Assembly (NCBI RefSeq): GCF_000755145.1
Contig: NZ_CP009228.1
Span: forward strand, 2,589,694-2,653,693
Reading direction: 5' to 3'
DNA length: 64,000 nucleotides
Source of the DNA: Treponema putidum
Lineage (GTDB): Bacteria > Spirochaetota > Spirochaetia > Treponematales > Treponemataceae
Shown: positions 1 to 9,800 of the stretch, piece after piece
Layout of the letters: each line of letters starts with the position of its first letter
Position numbering within the stretch: position 1 is the first letter of the stretch
Translations under genes and position numbers: made by a program
Notes under the pieces: model-generated
What the model was told of the DNA's origin: nothing
The model's input: only the letters and a program-made list of their open reading frames with translations
Database searches by the model: none

Positions 1-1923
1 TTCATAGTTTAGTTTTGTGTCATCCGTAGTTCCTATTGAGCCTCCTGAGATGTTCGTAGTACTGCTCTTATTCGTCATATTCCCTATTATGTCGAAGGCA
101 AAGGTTTGTCTGTATTTATTTGTGTGTAAGGGATTTGACGGGTGAGGGTTATCGGGGTTAGGGTTTATTCCTCCGTATTGTTTGTGCGTTCCTTCGGCTT
201 TTATAAGTTGGTACAAATTGTCATAACTGTAGCTTTGGCTTGTTTCATACTTACTAGCCGTGTTTATGTATCCTTCTACATTGCCTACTGCATCAAAGTT
301 ATAGTTTATTTTTTGGAATACCAAATTCTTATCTTTGTTTTCTGTCTTGATGTCTTTTAGCCAACGCCGTGCAGGGTCATAGTTGTATCTTGTTTCTACT
401 CCGTTTCCGTATTTGATGTAAACTCTTTGACCGTGTTCATCGTATAAGATATTGTCTACATACCTATAGGTTTCTATTCCTTTTTTACCTATAACTCCTT
501 TTAATTGTCCGCCCTTGTCGTAACTGTAGCTTAACACTTCTCCGTCGGGGTAGCTTATGCTTTGCATTCGGCCTAAGTAATCGGCTTCATAGTTAAACAC
601 GGCAGTTACGGGCTTTTGAAATTCTCTTCCCCTCTTTATTGTCCGTGTTTCTACCTTTACTTCGTTTAGTAGGCCGTAGCTGTACATTGTCTCTCCTGTC
701 TCATCTTTTTTGCGGATTACCTCTCCCGCTCCTTTTTCTCCCGGTACTCCGTACTCATATTCTACATCTTCACTAAAAGGATAGTCTATTTTTATGATTC
801 TGTCCAGTCCGTCGTATTCATATTTTATTGACGCTAATTTTGATCTTAATACGGAGTCGTTTTCATACTCCAAGCGGCCCTTATCGTCATAGTTCCATTC
901 TTTTCTTCCCATATCAAGGCTTTCTAAACTTATGCGCCTTCCGAGCATGTCATAGTTTACTGCCAAAAGGTTGTCCTTTGCGTCGTAGGCTTTTAACATT
1001 TCTCCTAATACCGAATATTCGTATCGGGCTTTGGTTAGTAAGGTATTGTTTTTATCACGTCTTTCTACTTCTTTTATGTTTCCTCTTATATCTTTTTTAC
1101 TGATGTTTATGTTTTCCAATGGGTCGGTTGTTTTTGTTATTTGAAGCGAAGCGTCTATCGAGTATTCATTTCTTTGTGTGTGTCCGTCAGGCAAAACCGT
1201 TAATATGTTTCGGTCTATGTCGTCATACTCGTATTTTGTTCCGTTTCTTATCGTTGTAAAATTATTTAGTTCGTAAAAAGATTCAAGGGCTTCATAAGAG
1301 TTTTTATTTACCAGTTCTTGTTCTAAGTTCCCTCCGTAAAAGAAGGGCATTCCTTCTTCCGTCTTTCGTCCTGCCTTGTCGTAGTTGATTACACTTGAGA
1401 TGTTCCAGCCCGTTTGGGTTGTGTTCTCTGTTCCGTCAATGTACACTTCTCCTTCTTTGGCCGTGTAGCTTATGCGTCCTAAGCCGTCATGGATTACCTC
1501 TTTTGAAAATATGCGGGCATCTCCTGCGTCGCTACGTAAAAATAAATGCTCAACGTATACCCGATACGCCTCCGCTTTATTTTTACTAGGCTCCTTGTAT
1601 CTGCTCCACCTATTTTCAAAAGCCATTGTTTTTCCGCTTCCTACCGTAAGCGGAAAAACCTCTGATAAGCTGTTTTTATTTAATAATAACTTTCTTTTGG
1701 CGGACTGCTGACACTTGTGTACTATCATAATTATGTAAAAGTACACAAGTGTCAGCATCGCGCTTTTCAGGGCTCCGCTATCGCTTCGGTATCTTTCCGC
1801 AGAAATTACTGCGGAAAGATGTACAGCAAAAGCAATTTGTATAAATTGCTTTTGCTCCCTTTCAATCGCTGTCCGAGAGGTGAGATAGTTGGGTTGTATG
1901 TAAAAGTAAGGTTTTGTTTTCAT
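1..1923 (-). CDS. Orphan Rhs/YD-repeat cassette, C-terminus outside window
   Basis: The reading frame is open from an ATG at 1923 to the left edge (641 codons); the core and toxin tip lie outside the window. The first ~140 residues are the multi-hairpin leader (starts MKTKPYFYIQPNYL, ends ARIFSKE), joined in frame to the Rhs fragment at VIHDGLGR. The fragment is a row of YD repeats of the Rhs shell, which in known Rhs proteins encloses the C-terminal toxin. It is mosaic: the first part follows the YD lineage of the full-length gene (DDIDRNILT, LPDGH), and from about 1150 downward it follows the second lineage (KPVTAVFNYEADYLG). It lacks the N-terminal half of an Rhs toxin, so I infer a silent donor, not a secreted protein. 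Confidence 0.85.
   Translation of the reverse strand, partial: MKTKPYFYIQPNYLTSRTAIEREQKQFIQIAFAVHLSAVISAERYRSDSGALKSAMLTLVYFYIIMIVHKCQQSAKRKLLLNKNSLSEVFPLTVGSGKTMAFENRWSRYKEPSKNKAEAYRVYVEHLFLRSDAGDARIFSKEVIHDGLGRISYTAKEGEVYIDGTENTTQTGWNISSVINYDKAGRKTEEGMPFFYGGNLEQELVNKNSYEALESFYELNNFTTIRNGTKYEYDDIDRNILTVLPDGHTQRNEYSIDASLQITKTTDPLENINISKKDIRGNIKEVERRDKNNTLLTKARYEYSVLGEMLKAYDAKDNLLAVNYDMLGRRISLESLDMGRKEWNYDDKGRLEYENDSVLRSKLASIKYEYDGLDRIIKIDYPFSEDVEYEYGVPGEKGAGEVIRKKDETGETMYSYGLLNEVKVETRTIKRGREFQKPVTAVFNYEADYLGRMQSISYPDGEVLSYSYDKGGQLKGVIGKKGIETYRYVDNILYDEHGQRVYIKYGNGVETRYNYDPARRWLKDIKTENKDKNLVFQKINYNFDAVGNVEGYINTASKYETSQSYSYDNLYQLIKAEGTHKQYGGINPNPDNPHPSNPLHTNKYRQTFAFDIIGNMTNKSSTTNISGGSIGTTDDTKLNYE
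1501..1923 (-). repeat. Multi-hairpin leader element E1
   Basis: Runs from TTTTGAAAATA to the leader ATG. Inner hairpin of the AAAAATAAA/TTTATTTTT type, stem GTTTTTCCGCTT/AAGCGGAAAAAC, and variable hairpin with arms GCTGACACTTGTGTACT and AGTACACAAGTGTCAGC (perfect 17 bp). The distal part carries an ATCTTTCCGCAG stem and a GCAAAAGCAAT stem. The plus-strand edge reads GTTGGGT. In frame with the Rhs fragment. Confidence 0.85.
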
Positions 1924-1996
1924 TTTATCATTTATCTCAACTCAATAATTTTTATAAAAATATTATCAAATTGTATATTCGATTTTATACAACAAT

Positions 1997-2452
1997 TTAA
2001 TAAAATATTTTACGTGTCTCTTCCCTTATAAAATTACCATTGATATCATATAAGTCAGAAGTATATGTATCAACAACTTCTAACATATAATTTATTTTCA
2101 TAAAATAATGTCTTTTTCCTTCATGCATTATTGGAATCCATACCATAAAGTTTGGATCATCAGGTTTGCTTTTATCACTTATAAGACGCAAAGTAACATT
2201 ATCAACTTCATAGTAATGACAGGATATTACTCCACGTTTTAAAGGCTCTTGATATACAAGATAATATACAGTTTCAATAATATCAGAAAAATCAGGATTA
2301 TAATTAACTTCTGACCATCCATGCGATTTCATGTATTTCTTTAAACTTTCATATTTTTTTCTTTGGGGAAATGTAGAACATGAAACCATCATAAATCCTA
2401 ACACAACAATTAATAGCAAACTAAATTTCTTTCTCACTTCTTTATCTCCCAT
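1997..2452 (-). CDS. Small lipoprotein, probable immunity protein
   Basis: Starting at the ATG that gives MGDKEVRKKFSLL, the product is about 151 residues with a hydrophobic segment ending in a lipobox (MMVSC), then a soluble domain. A GTG 39 bases further upstream is in frame but would precede the signal sequence with a hydrophobic stretch, so I prefer the ATG. It is the second gene behind the Bacteroidetes-type tip, just before the next leader element. I do not recognise the family. Position and export signal suggest an envelope immunity protein or an orphan from a lost cassette. Confidence 0.65.
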   Translation of the reverse strand: MGDKEVRKKFSLLLIVVLGFMMVSCSTFPQRKKYESLKKYMKSHGWSEVNYNPDFSDIIETVYYLVYQEPLKRGVISCHYYEVDNVTLRLISDKSKPDDPNFMVWIPIMHEGKRHYFMKINYMLEVVDTYTSDLYDINGNFIREETRKIFY

Positions 2453-2514
2453 ATTATTTATACCTGTAACTGTAATAAAACTCAAAATCACATCTCAACA
2501 AATTTAATTTAATC

Positions 2515-2997
2515 TTAAATTTTCCGGTACATAAAACTCATCACACAGCCTAATAAACTGACTATATTCCAATGGGCCGAAAACTTTTTTCTCTTTTTTT
2601 TAATAATCCAATAATACTCCGAATCCAAGCCTTTAGAATATTTATAGTCTTCATTATAAGTATAATTGAACTCCTTATACCGTCTAGGTTTTTGTTTTGC
2701 AACTATAAAATTATCATCATACTGATATGAAAGTATTTTAGGCGGAATATCAGTTAAATCTATATTATCATTCATAACAGCCGCTAAATCTTCATAATAA
2801 CAAAAGTCATCTCCAAGTTCGTACAAACCATCATCAAACACTGTAAAAAATAAAAGAAATATAAAAGATAGAAGAAGTCCATAAATCAATATTTTTATAC
2901 TCCTATATAATTTGCTTTGTCTTGTAATATACACAATAATTAATATAGGAATCATAAGTACAATAACAAAAAAATAATAAGACATCGAAATACGCAT
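2515..2997 (-). CDS. Membrane-anchored probable immunity protein
   Basis: 160 residues with two predicted transmembrane helices in the first ~55 residues, then a charged, tyrosine-rich soluble domain. The ATG lies one base after the stop of the Rhs tip, with an AAGGA-type ribosome binding site inside the toxin's end, so the two are almost certainly co-translated. The soluble part (DDNFIVAKQKP, then YYWIIKKK) resembles the small protein at 14158-14568 (DDRYIIARHIFP, then YYLVDSKERK), hinting at one immunity family. The specific family is unknown to me. Confidence 0.7.
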   Translation of the reverse strand: MRISMSYYFFVIVLMIPILIIVYITRQSKLYRSIKILIYGLLLSFIFLLFFTVFDDGLYELGDDFCYYEDLAAVMNDNIDLTDIPPKILSYQYDDNFIVAKQKPRRYKEFNYTYNEDYKYSKGLDSEYYWIIKKKRKKFSAHWNIVSLLGCVMSFMYRKI

Positions 2998-2998
2998 C

Positions 2999-4450
2999 TT
3001 AGTTTTTCCTTTTTAACTGAGCACTACCATAAATATTGATAGTATAAGGAACCCCTTTCCCTGCATAGACACTTCCTGCAATAGTAGCAATATTTCTAAA
3101 CCAATTTAGAGGATTTTTCCATGATTTCATGTCAAAATCATATTTATCAGCAAAAGCCCTACAAGTATCATTAGGATAACGAATAAAAGTTAAAGAGCCA
3201 TAAACTTTACCATCTTTGCTTCCTAGTGTAAACAAATTAAATACATATCTTTTTCCAATATATTTATCGCCCAAAGAATAAAGCATAGATAAATCTATTT
3301 GATTTATATCAACAAATAACTCTTGTCCATTTCCATTTTTATACCACTCATTGGCTTCTTCAAGTGTTAATTTTCCATCCCAGTCCGGTCTGTCCTTCAA
3401 ACCAGCAAAGCTATCATTAAATTTGTTTAAGGCTCTTTCTCCGTTCAAACCTTCAATTCCTAAATTTTTATTCTTTGCATCCTCTAGGCTCATTTTTGCA
3501 TCATAATCTTCTTTATTCATAATAAAGGCTTCCCCTTGTAATCCTGAATTTTCTGTTACACCAATCAAATTTCCTTCAATATCATATACGGGATTTCTGC
3601 CTGTAGGATCTATATATTTTATAGGATTATTATTTGCATAATTAAATAAACTAAAAGACATTAAATTAAATATTCCTCCGGCAGGTAATTTAGAGTTATC
3701 TTCACCTGCAATAGGTATATACTCACCCAACGCCGGGTCTCCCGATAACCACCTACTATACTTCGGGTCTAAATACCGTGCTCCATAGTAGTATAAGCCT
3801 GTTTCTTCGTCAAGCTCCTTTCCTGTAAACCTAAAGGGCAGTTTATCCAATCCAGCTGCTACTTCCTCTATCCAGAGTTCTCCGTACGGTGTGTATTCAA
3901 TGTGCTCGTATTGCCTACCTTTCCAGTCTGTTACGAACTGTGCGCTGCCTAAGTGGTCGCTATGATAGTAGTACCGCTTGACTTTTTGCTCTTCGTTGTC
4001 GCCGTAGTTGTCGGTATGCGTCATTTCTTTTGAAAATATGCGGGCAATTACTGCGTCGCACGGCAAAAAAGTGTCCTCGACGTATACCCGATACGCCTGC
4101 GGTACTTTTTTGCCTATCTCCTGGTCCTTACCTCGCCTATTTTCAAAAGCACTTGTTTTTCCGCTTCCTACCGTAAGCGGAAAAACCTCCGATAAGTTGT
4201 TTTTATTTAATAATAAATTTCTTTTGGCGGACTGCCGGTATTTGTGTATCATTAATACTATGCAAAGGTACACAAATACCGACACCGCGCTTTTCAGGGC
4301 TCCGCTGTCGCTTCGGTATCTTTCCGCAGAAATTACTGCGGAAAGATGTACAGCGAAAGCAATTTTTATAAATTGCTTTCGCTCCCTTACAATCGCTGTC
4401 CGAAAGAAGAGATAGTTGGGCTGTGGGTAAAAACAAGAGAACACTTTCAT
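2999..4450 (-). CDS. Orphan Rhs core with Bacteroidetes-type C-terminal tip
   Basis: The leader element is fused in frame to a short Rhs fragment that starts at MTHTDN, so only the end of the YD shell and the Rhs-associated core remain (DHLGSAQF, FTGKELDEETGLYYYGARY, then NNPIKYIDPTG). The tip after DPTG begins RNPVYDIEGNLIG, contains LKDRPDWDG and ends with YTINIYGSAQLKRKN. This matches from memory a C-terminal region common in Rhs proteins of Bacteroidetes; its activity is not established, so I give none. The ATG is preceded by AGG nine bases upstream. The next gene follows after one base. Confidence 0.8.
   Translation of the reverse strand: MKVFSCFYPQPNYLFFRTAIVRERKQFIKIAFAVHLSAVISAERYRSDSGALKSAVSVFVYLCIVLMIHKYRQSAKRNLLLNKNNLSEVFPLTVGSGKTSAFENRRGKDQEIGKKVPQAYRVYVEDTFLPCDAVIARIFSKEMTHTDNYGDNEEQKVKRYYYHSDHLGSAQFVTDWKGRQYEHIEYTPYGELWIEEVAAGLDKLPFRFTGKELDEETGLYYYGARYLDPKYSRWLSGDPALGEYIPIAGEDNSKLPAGGIFNLMSFSLFNYANNNPIKYIDPTGRNPVYDIEGNLIGVTENSGLQGEAFIMNKEDYDAKMSLEDAKNKNLGIEGLNGERALNKFNDSFAGLKDRPDWDGKLTLEEANEWYKNGNGQELFVDINQIDLSMLYSLGDKYIGKRYVFNLFTLGSKDGKVYGSLTFIRYPNDTCRAFADKYDFDMKSWKNPLNWFRNIATIAGSVYAGKGVPYTINIYGSAQLKRKN
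4028..4450 (-). repeat. Multi-hairpin leader element E2
   Basis: Begins TTTTGAAAATA. The inner stem is GGCAAAAAAGT/ACTTTTTTGCC. The variable hairpin has arms CGGTATTTGTGTA and TACACAAATACCG, different from E1 yet fully complementary. The distal stem GCGAAAGCAAT/ATTGCTTTCGC shows a compensated A-T to G-C change relative to E1. Plus-strand edge GTTGGGC. Confidence 0.85.
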
Positions 4451-4561
4451 TTCCAACCTTTATTTAATGAATTATAAATATATTTCATAGATTTATCCAC
4501 CTCTGCATTACATATATTTTTATTATCATAATTTTGAATAATAGAACTTTTTACTTTAGCA

Positions 4562-5140
4562 CTAATTTTCCGAGAAATGCATTCTTAATTTTTTTCTCTT
4601 AATAAAGAAATTATATAATATAGCATATTCTTTTTTAATTTTACCATCATCAGAATCTGCTCCACTTTTAATACTATATAATACTGAATATGGAGTATTA
4701 GAAAAAACTAAATAATATTTATTTATATATCTAACTTCAAATAATTTAATAAATTTATCATCATACATATTTTTTGCAGCCAATGGTGGTCTTCCAATTC
4801 TATTTATACCAGTAAAAACAATCATATCATCAACAACAAATGAAAATAATAAGTCATTAAACCCCTTCATATTAGCTTTCAAATCTTCGAGGTTAACATT
4901 ACAATTGACTTCTATGCAATGCTTATCATAAAAATATGATAATATTTTTGTTTCCTCTATTATATAAATTATATTCATTTTCTCTTTTAAACATGTAACA
5001 ATATCATTCTTATCTAATTTTTCAATATCAGAATCATTAATAGATATATCCCAAAAAATAATTCCAGAAAACATTGCATTAACTTCCATAATTATTAAAA
5101 TAAAAAAACAAATTAAAAAAAATTTTTCATTTTTACTCAA
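4562..5140 (-). CDS. Membrane-anchored hypothetical protein, probable immunity protein
   Basis: 192 residues. The best start is TTG at 5140, with AGGAAAAG just upstream and overlapping the stop codon of a truncated toxin tail (GTTGAGTAA). The first 25 residues form a hydrophobic segment, followed by a soluble domain of no recognised family with mixed strands and many Ile, Lys and Asp residues. The overlap with a toxin stump upstream and a leader element downstream marks it as the immunity gene of a cassette whose Rhs part has been lost. Confidence 0.65.
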   Translation of the reverse strand: MSKNEKFFLICFFILIIMEVNAMFSGIIFWDISINDSDIEKLDKNDIVTCLKEKMNIIYIIEETKILSYFYDKHCIEVNCNVNLEDLKANMKGFNDLLFSFVVDDMIVFTGINRIGRPPLAAKNMYDDKFIKLFEVRYINKYYLVFSNTPYSVLYSIKSGADSDDGKIKKEYAILYNFFIKRKKLRMHFSEN

Positions 5141-5326
5141 CTTTTCCTGTTTTATAATAATGTTCTATCTGATTTGCTGCATAATCATTAATCGACTCAG
5201 TTTTTTCACTAGCATTATACCAAGCCTCAATAATAGGATTTGGTAATATATTATCTTTAAAAATTTACTTAACATACCTACATATTCTTCAGAAATTTTA
5301 TCAAAATATCTAATACATCTAGTCAT
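5133..5326 (-). pseudogene. Stump of a polymorphic toxin tip
   Basis: Two frames joined by a frameshift near 5265 read as one toxin-like tail: first FDKISEEYVGMLSKF, then NILPNPIIEAWYNASEKT, ending in YYKTGKVE and a stop that overlaps the next start codon. No Rhs core precedes it. I infer the remnant of a tip whose upstream part was deleted. The toxin class cannot be read from what remains. Confidence 0.5.
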
Positions 5327-5352
5327 TTATGATTCCACTTACAATATATTTA

Positions 5353-5721
5353 TTAAAAACAATCAACTAATTTTATTTTAAATATATACTTTACAATTGT
5401 AAAGATAAATATACCGCCAACTAAAAAAAGATCTTCATTCACTCCTTCTCGGTGTTTTTCATATTTTTTCTTAATAATACATAGTACTATCATCATTACA
5501 CCAAATACAAAGCAAGAAAATAAAAATAAGAAAATATTCAGTTCTATGTCATATACGGCAGGCCAATACCATAAAATCATAATTATACTTAGAATTATAT
5601 TTGTCCTTATTATTTCATTCCAAGATTCATTATGCAAAAGCGCCGATTTTGCAATCGATCCTAAATTCACCATAACAAAAATAAACATAAATAATATAAA
5701 ATTACCCATAAAATCTTCCAT
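5353..5721 (-). CDS. Small multi-pass membrane protein
   Basis: 122 residues with about four hydrophobic helices (near residues 5-25, 40-58, 62-82 and 100-118) and a charged loop, KKKYEKHREG. Starts at ATG, with ATGGAAGATTTTATG offering a second in-frame start. Lies between a decayed leader element and a toxin stump, so probably an orphan immunity protein of the membrane type. Family unknown. Confidence 0.6.
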   Translation of the reverse strand: MEDFMGNFILFMFIFVMVNLGSIAKSALLHNESWNEIIRTNIILSIIMILWYWPAVYDIELNIFLFLFSCFVFGVMMIVLCIIKKKYEKHREGVNEDLFLVGGIFIFTIVKYIFKIKLVDCF

Positions 5722-5821
5722 ATAATTTTATACACCTCCAAAATAATAAAATATGAACCGATCAAGTATTTGGCTCTTCTTTAAGCAAAATACGCATAAC
5801 TTTTAATTCTTCACGCAATTG

Positions 5822-5910
5822 CTTAAACACACCGCAAAAAGGATTTCCGCTTTAATCGCTGTCCGATGGAGAAAATTATCTAAATGCTGGCAATTATTTC
5901 TTATTCTCAT
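5822..5910 (-). repeat. Remnant of a multi-hairpin leader element
   Basis: Only the leader start and the first part of the distal hairpin remain. It reads MRIRNNCQHLDNFLHRTAI, then a stop soon after AVCLSN. The start nearly matches that of E13 (MKIKNNCQHLNNFL), and both follow copies of the same immunity gene. The element was therefore copied with that cassette and then lost its remainder. Confidence 0.75.
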
Positions 5911-5953
5911 CTAAAAAATACTTTTTTTTCCTTCTATAATACCGTCATAACCT

Positions 5954-6843
5954 CTAATCGGAATCTTGTTCAACAATTAAATCATTATACCCTAATGCTG
6001 TATATTTTTCATACAGCATTTGCGGTGTACTCTGCAAAGTATTAAACCTACCTTTTTTTATACTATTGATATGCTTCTCCGCTAAAATAATCCGTTTATC
6101 AATCGTTTTATATTTTTTTAAATATGCATCTATTTTCCGCTGTGTTATTGTACAAAATGTATTTAAATCATCTTGGTTTAATAAATCATCGTTTATATAA
6201 AAATAATCAAATAATATCCATTCAATTATATTATAACCTTGATCTGCTTCTGTCACAGGGTACATATCAAATTGATTAAGATATGTAAATAATATCGGTA
6301 TATTGGTTTCTAAATCTTCTGTAAGAATATTTGCGTAATCATACAAAAACAACCGCGGAAAATCACCATTGTCATATCTATATTCTTCTAATATTTTTTG
6401 AATCTTGGTGTGAGCAGATAATTTACGAAAAGCTTCTTGTTCATCAAGATGTAAATGCCGATATATGCCATTCGAATAATCATATATCCACCTTGTATCA
6501 CTCATTGTAAAAGATAAATGCAATTCATTAAGCTTATTATTGAAATCGACTTCAACATTAAACAACCATAACTTTTTGTTTTTGTATTATATATAAACCA
6601 CCTTGCTGCTTTCTCATCACAAAAGCCATATATATATCCTCTTTTTACAATCCAGTCCAAGACCCCCTTTACAATACAACCTCTATCTTGTCCATATAAG
6701 TCACAACGATCTAATAAAATATTTTGATGCACCTCATATCCATGGGCAATTTTAGCTGTTAAAAAAAATATTTCAACCAAATGAATTGCCGTCATAGCAA
6801 AAGTAATTACGAGGAGACAAATCACAATCTGTTTTTTTGTCAT
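5954..6843 (-). pseudogene. Frameshifted copy of the 301-residue membrane-anchored immunity gene
   Basis: Two overlapping frames (6502-6858 and 5954-6565) together match the intact gene at 49386-50276 along nearly its whole length. At about 6570-6580 the intact copy has one more base, so this copy has lost its frame between FIYNTK and the ELHLSF region. The N-terminus has one transmembrane helix (VICLLVITFAM) and CDLYGQDRGC suggests an exported soluble domain. It overlaps the end of the toxin tip upstream, as in the intact copy. Likely no longer gives full-length immunity, unless the frame is restored. Confidence 0.8.
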
Positions 6844-6844
6844 C

Positions 6845-9800
6845 CTAGTAATCTCCATTAATTTTTACAGTCCAAGTTTCAGTTATTTCATACGGTTTTC
6901 CATCGGGATTAAATTCTCCTGTTGTAACATTAAATGTATCGTATGGATCAGTAAATGTATCATGGAATGAATAAGTAATTGTCCCTTCAATATGCGTTGT
7001 TCCATTCTCATTTTTTGTAACAGTACCATCGAATTGACCGCTAACCGTTGCTCCTCCTATAGCAAATACAACTGATCCAAAATCATAAGTTCTTTCAAAT
7101 TTTTCATCGGCTCCCCCACTCTTTAACTGATTAATAAATCTTGATTGAACACTACCCTTATTTTTTGTAAGTGCTGGATTCGATGCAACAGCTTTTTGAA
7201 TCTTACTTGATAAACCAACTTGAGATAACGTAACATTTCTACCTCTTCCTGATTTATATAAATCATATAGGTCTGTTGATGAGAATTCTTTGGTATTGCC
7301 ATTTGCTATTTGCTGATATAATTTGTCACCTTTATTTGAACTTGCAACATGATGCACGCCAATCATTAATAATAAAGCATTTACACCCCAAACAACAACA
7401 GCAGTAACTACTACAACAGATTCCCCATCCGGATCAGTATACTTAATCGGATTATTCCCCGCATAATGATAAACGTGAAGATTGACAGTATTAAACACCC
7501 CGCCCATTCCGGGTAAATTTTCATTATGTTTCTTAGCATCATCGTCAATAGGAGCTTTAGGTATATACTCATTTAACGCCGGATCGCCTGACAACCACCT
7601 CGAATACTTCGGATCAAGATACCTCGCTCCGTAGTAGTATAAACCCGTCTCTTCATCTAATTCTTTCCCTGTAAACCTGAACGGCAGTTTGTCTATTCCC
7701 GGTGCAGTCTCTTCAATCCAGAGCTCTCCGTAGGGTGTGTATTCAATGTGCTCGTACTGTCTGCCTTTCCAGTCGGTTACAAATTGTGCGCTGCCTAAGT
7801 GGTCGCTATGATAGTAGTACCGCTTGACTTTTTGCTCTTCATTGTCGCCACTGTTATCGGTATGCGTCATCGCGGTTACAAGCCGTGAGTTTCCTACAAA
7901 TATATGCTTATGCACTCTTAAGCCTTGCGGGTTGTTCTGATCTTGCGTGGGTATGTGTATCGTAAAGAAGTTATTGAAGTATAAGGTTTCGCTTCGGCCT
8001 TCGTCGTTGTATTTAAGGGCCCGCTGTCCGTCGTCTCCATAACGGTAGTGTACGGTAAAGTTCCGGTCGCTTGATTTTGTTAAGAGGTTCCGTTCATTCC
8101 ATGTGTAGTTGCGCCTATAAGCAAAGAGGTCTTGCGGGTTTGCTTGTTCGGTTTCTTTTGGGGCGTCAAGGCCGAAGCCGTAGTCGGCGCCGTAGACGTC
8201 TTCATTTTCAAAATAGGAGTATGTAAAGGTAAAATCTTCTTCATCTGTAAATGGTCCGTCTTTTTCTGCCGTTATGTTACCGTTCGCGTCATAGCGATAG
8301 TATCTAGTTCCGGCTCTTATTAAACGATGAGCATAAGCCGGGTCGTACTCGTAGTCGAGATTATAGTCAAGTTCAGCCTTGGGATAGGAGTTTCCTTGGG
8401 AGCCGGGTATGTTGGTGGTGCTTAGCTTATTGGTCATGTTGCCTATAGCGTCAAAGCTGAAGGTTTGTTTATATTTTGCAACACTTACCGGTGTCATACC
8501 GAAGCTCTTTTTACCCTTGTATTGGTTGCTTGTTCCTTCTACGCTTATCAGTTGGTACAAGCTATCATAAGAATATATTTGTTGTGTTTCGTAGGTAGTT
8601 GCGTCGTTATTATAACCGAGGACATTTCCAACTGCATCAAAATTATATTTTATTTTTTGGAAGACGTCTTGAGTTTGGTTATTCTTTGTTTCTATTGTAT
8701 CAAGCCATCTTCGTTTTTCATCATATTTGTACCGTGTTTCTACGCCGTTTCCATACTTTATATATACTCTTTGTGCGTGTTCGTCATATAGGATTTTGTC
8801 TACATAAGAGTATTTTATGCTACCCTTGTTTGTAGTTTTTTCTCCGCTTACGCCCTTTAATTGCCCGCCTTTATCGTAGGTGTAGGTTATGGTTTCTCCG
8901 TCGGGGTATTTCATACTTTGCATTCGCCCAAGGTAATCCGAGCGGTATTCAAAAGAGGCTGTTTCAGAGCTGCTTACTGCTTCGTAGCGGTTTATGGTTC
9001 TTGTTTCTTTTATTACCTCGTTTAATTCACCGTACTTGTAATGCGTTTCTCCCGTCTCATCTTTTTTGTAGACTACTTGCCCTGCTCCTTTTTGTCCCGG
9101 CGCTCCGTATTTATATTCTATGTCTTGGCTAAAAGGATAATCTATTTTTATTATTCTGTCTAGTCCGTCGTATTCGTACCGTATTTCGGCAGCTTTGTTT
9201 TTTAATACCGAATCCGTTTCTGCGTAAAGCCTGCCCTTATCGTCGTATATCCATTCTTTTTTGCCGGTGTCCTTGCTTTCAAGCGCCGTTCTTCTTCCAA
9301 GTAGGTCATACGTTACCGATAAAAGGTTATCGTTTGCGTCGTATGCTCGCAGCATTTCTCCTAACACCGAATATTCGTATCTGGCTTTGGTTAATAAACT
9401 ATTATTTTTATCTAAGCGTTCTACTTCCCGTATGTTTCCCCGTGCATCTTTTTTGCTGATACTTATGTTTTCTAGCGGGTCGGTTGCCTTTGTTATTTTA
9501 AGCGAAGCGTCTATCGAGTATTCCGTTTTTTGTGTATTTCCATCTGGAAGCTTGGTTAGGATGTTCCTGTCAATATCGTCATACTCGTATTTTGTTCCGT
9601 TCCGTATGGTTGTAAAATTGTTAAGCTCATAAAACTGTTCTATCGCCTGATACGATAAGACGTTTTTTAAATCGCTTTCTAAGTTCCCTCCGTAAAAGAA
9701 GGGCATTCCTTCTTCGCTCTTTCGTCCTGCCTTGTCGTAGTTGATTACACTTGAGATGTTCCAGCCCGTTTGGGTTTGGTCACTGGTTCCGTCAATGTAC

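Noticed and set aside
4130..4200. VGSGKT in the leader as a nucleotide-binding P-loop
   Set aside because: The residues arise from the GTTTTTCCGCTT/AAGCGGAAAAAC stem, similar residues appear on the opposite strand, and nothing else of a P-loop domain follows.
4008..4415. Plus-strand reading frames inside the elements that recur from copy to copy (with CSTYTRYA or SSTYTRYACGTFLP)
   Set aside because: They recur only because the element DNA is conserved, carry no ribosome site, and end at or run past element borders. The minus frame continues in register into the Rhs fragment, so it is preferred. Translation of the plus frame is not excluded by sequence alone.
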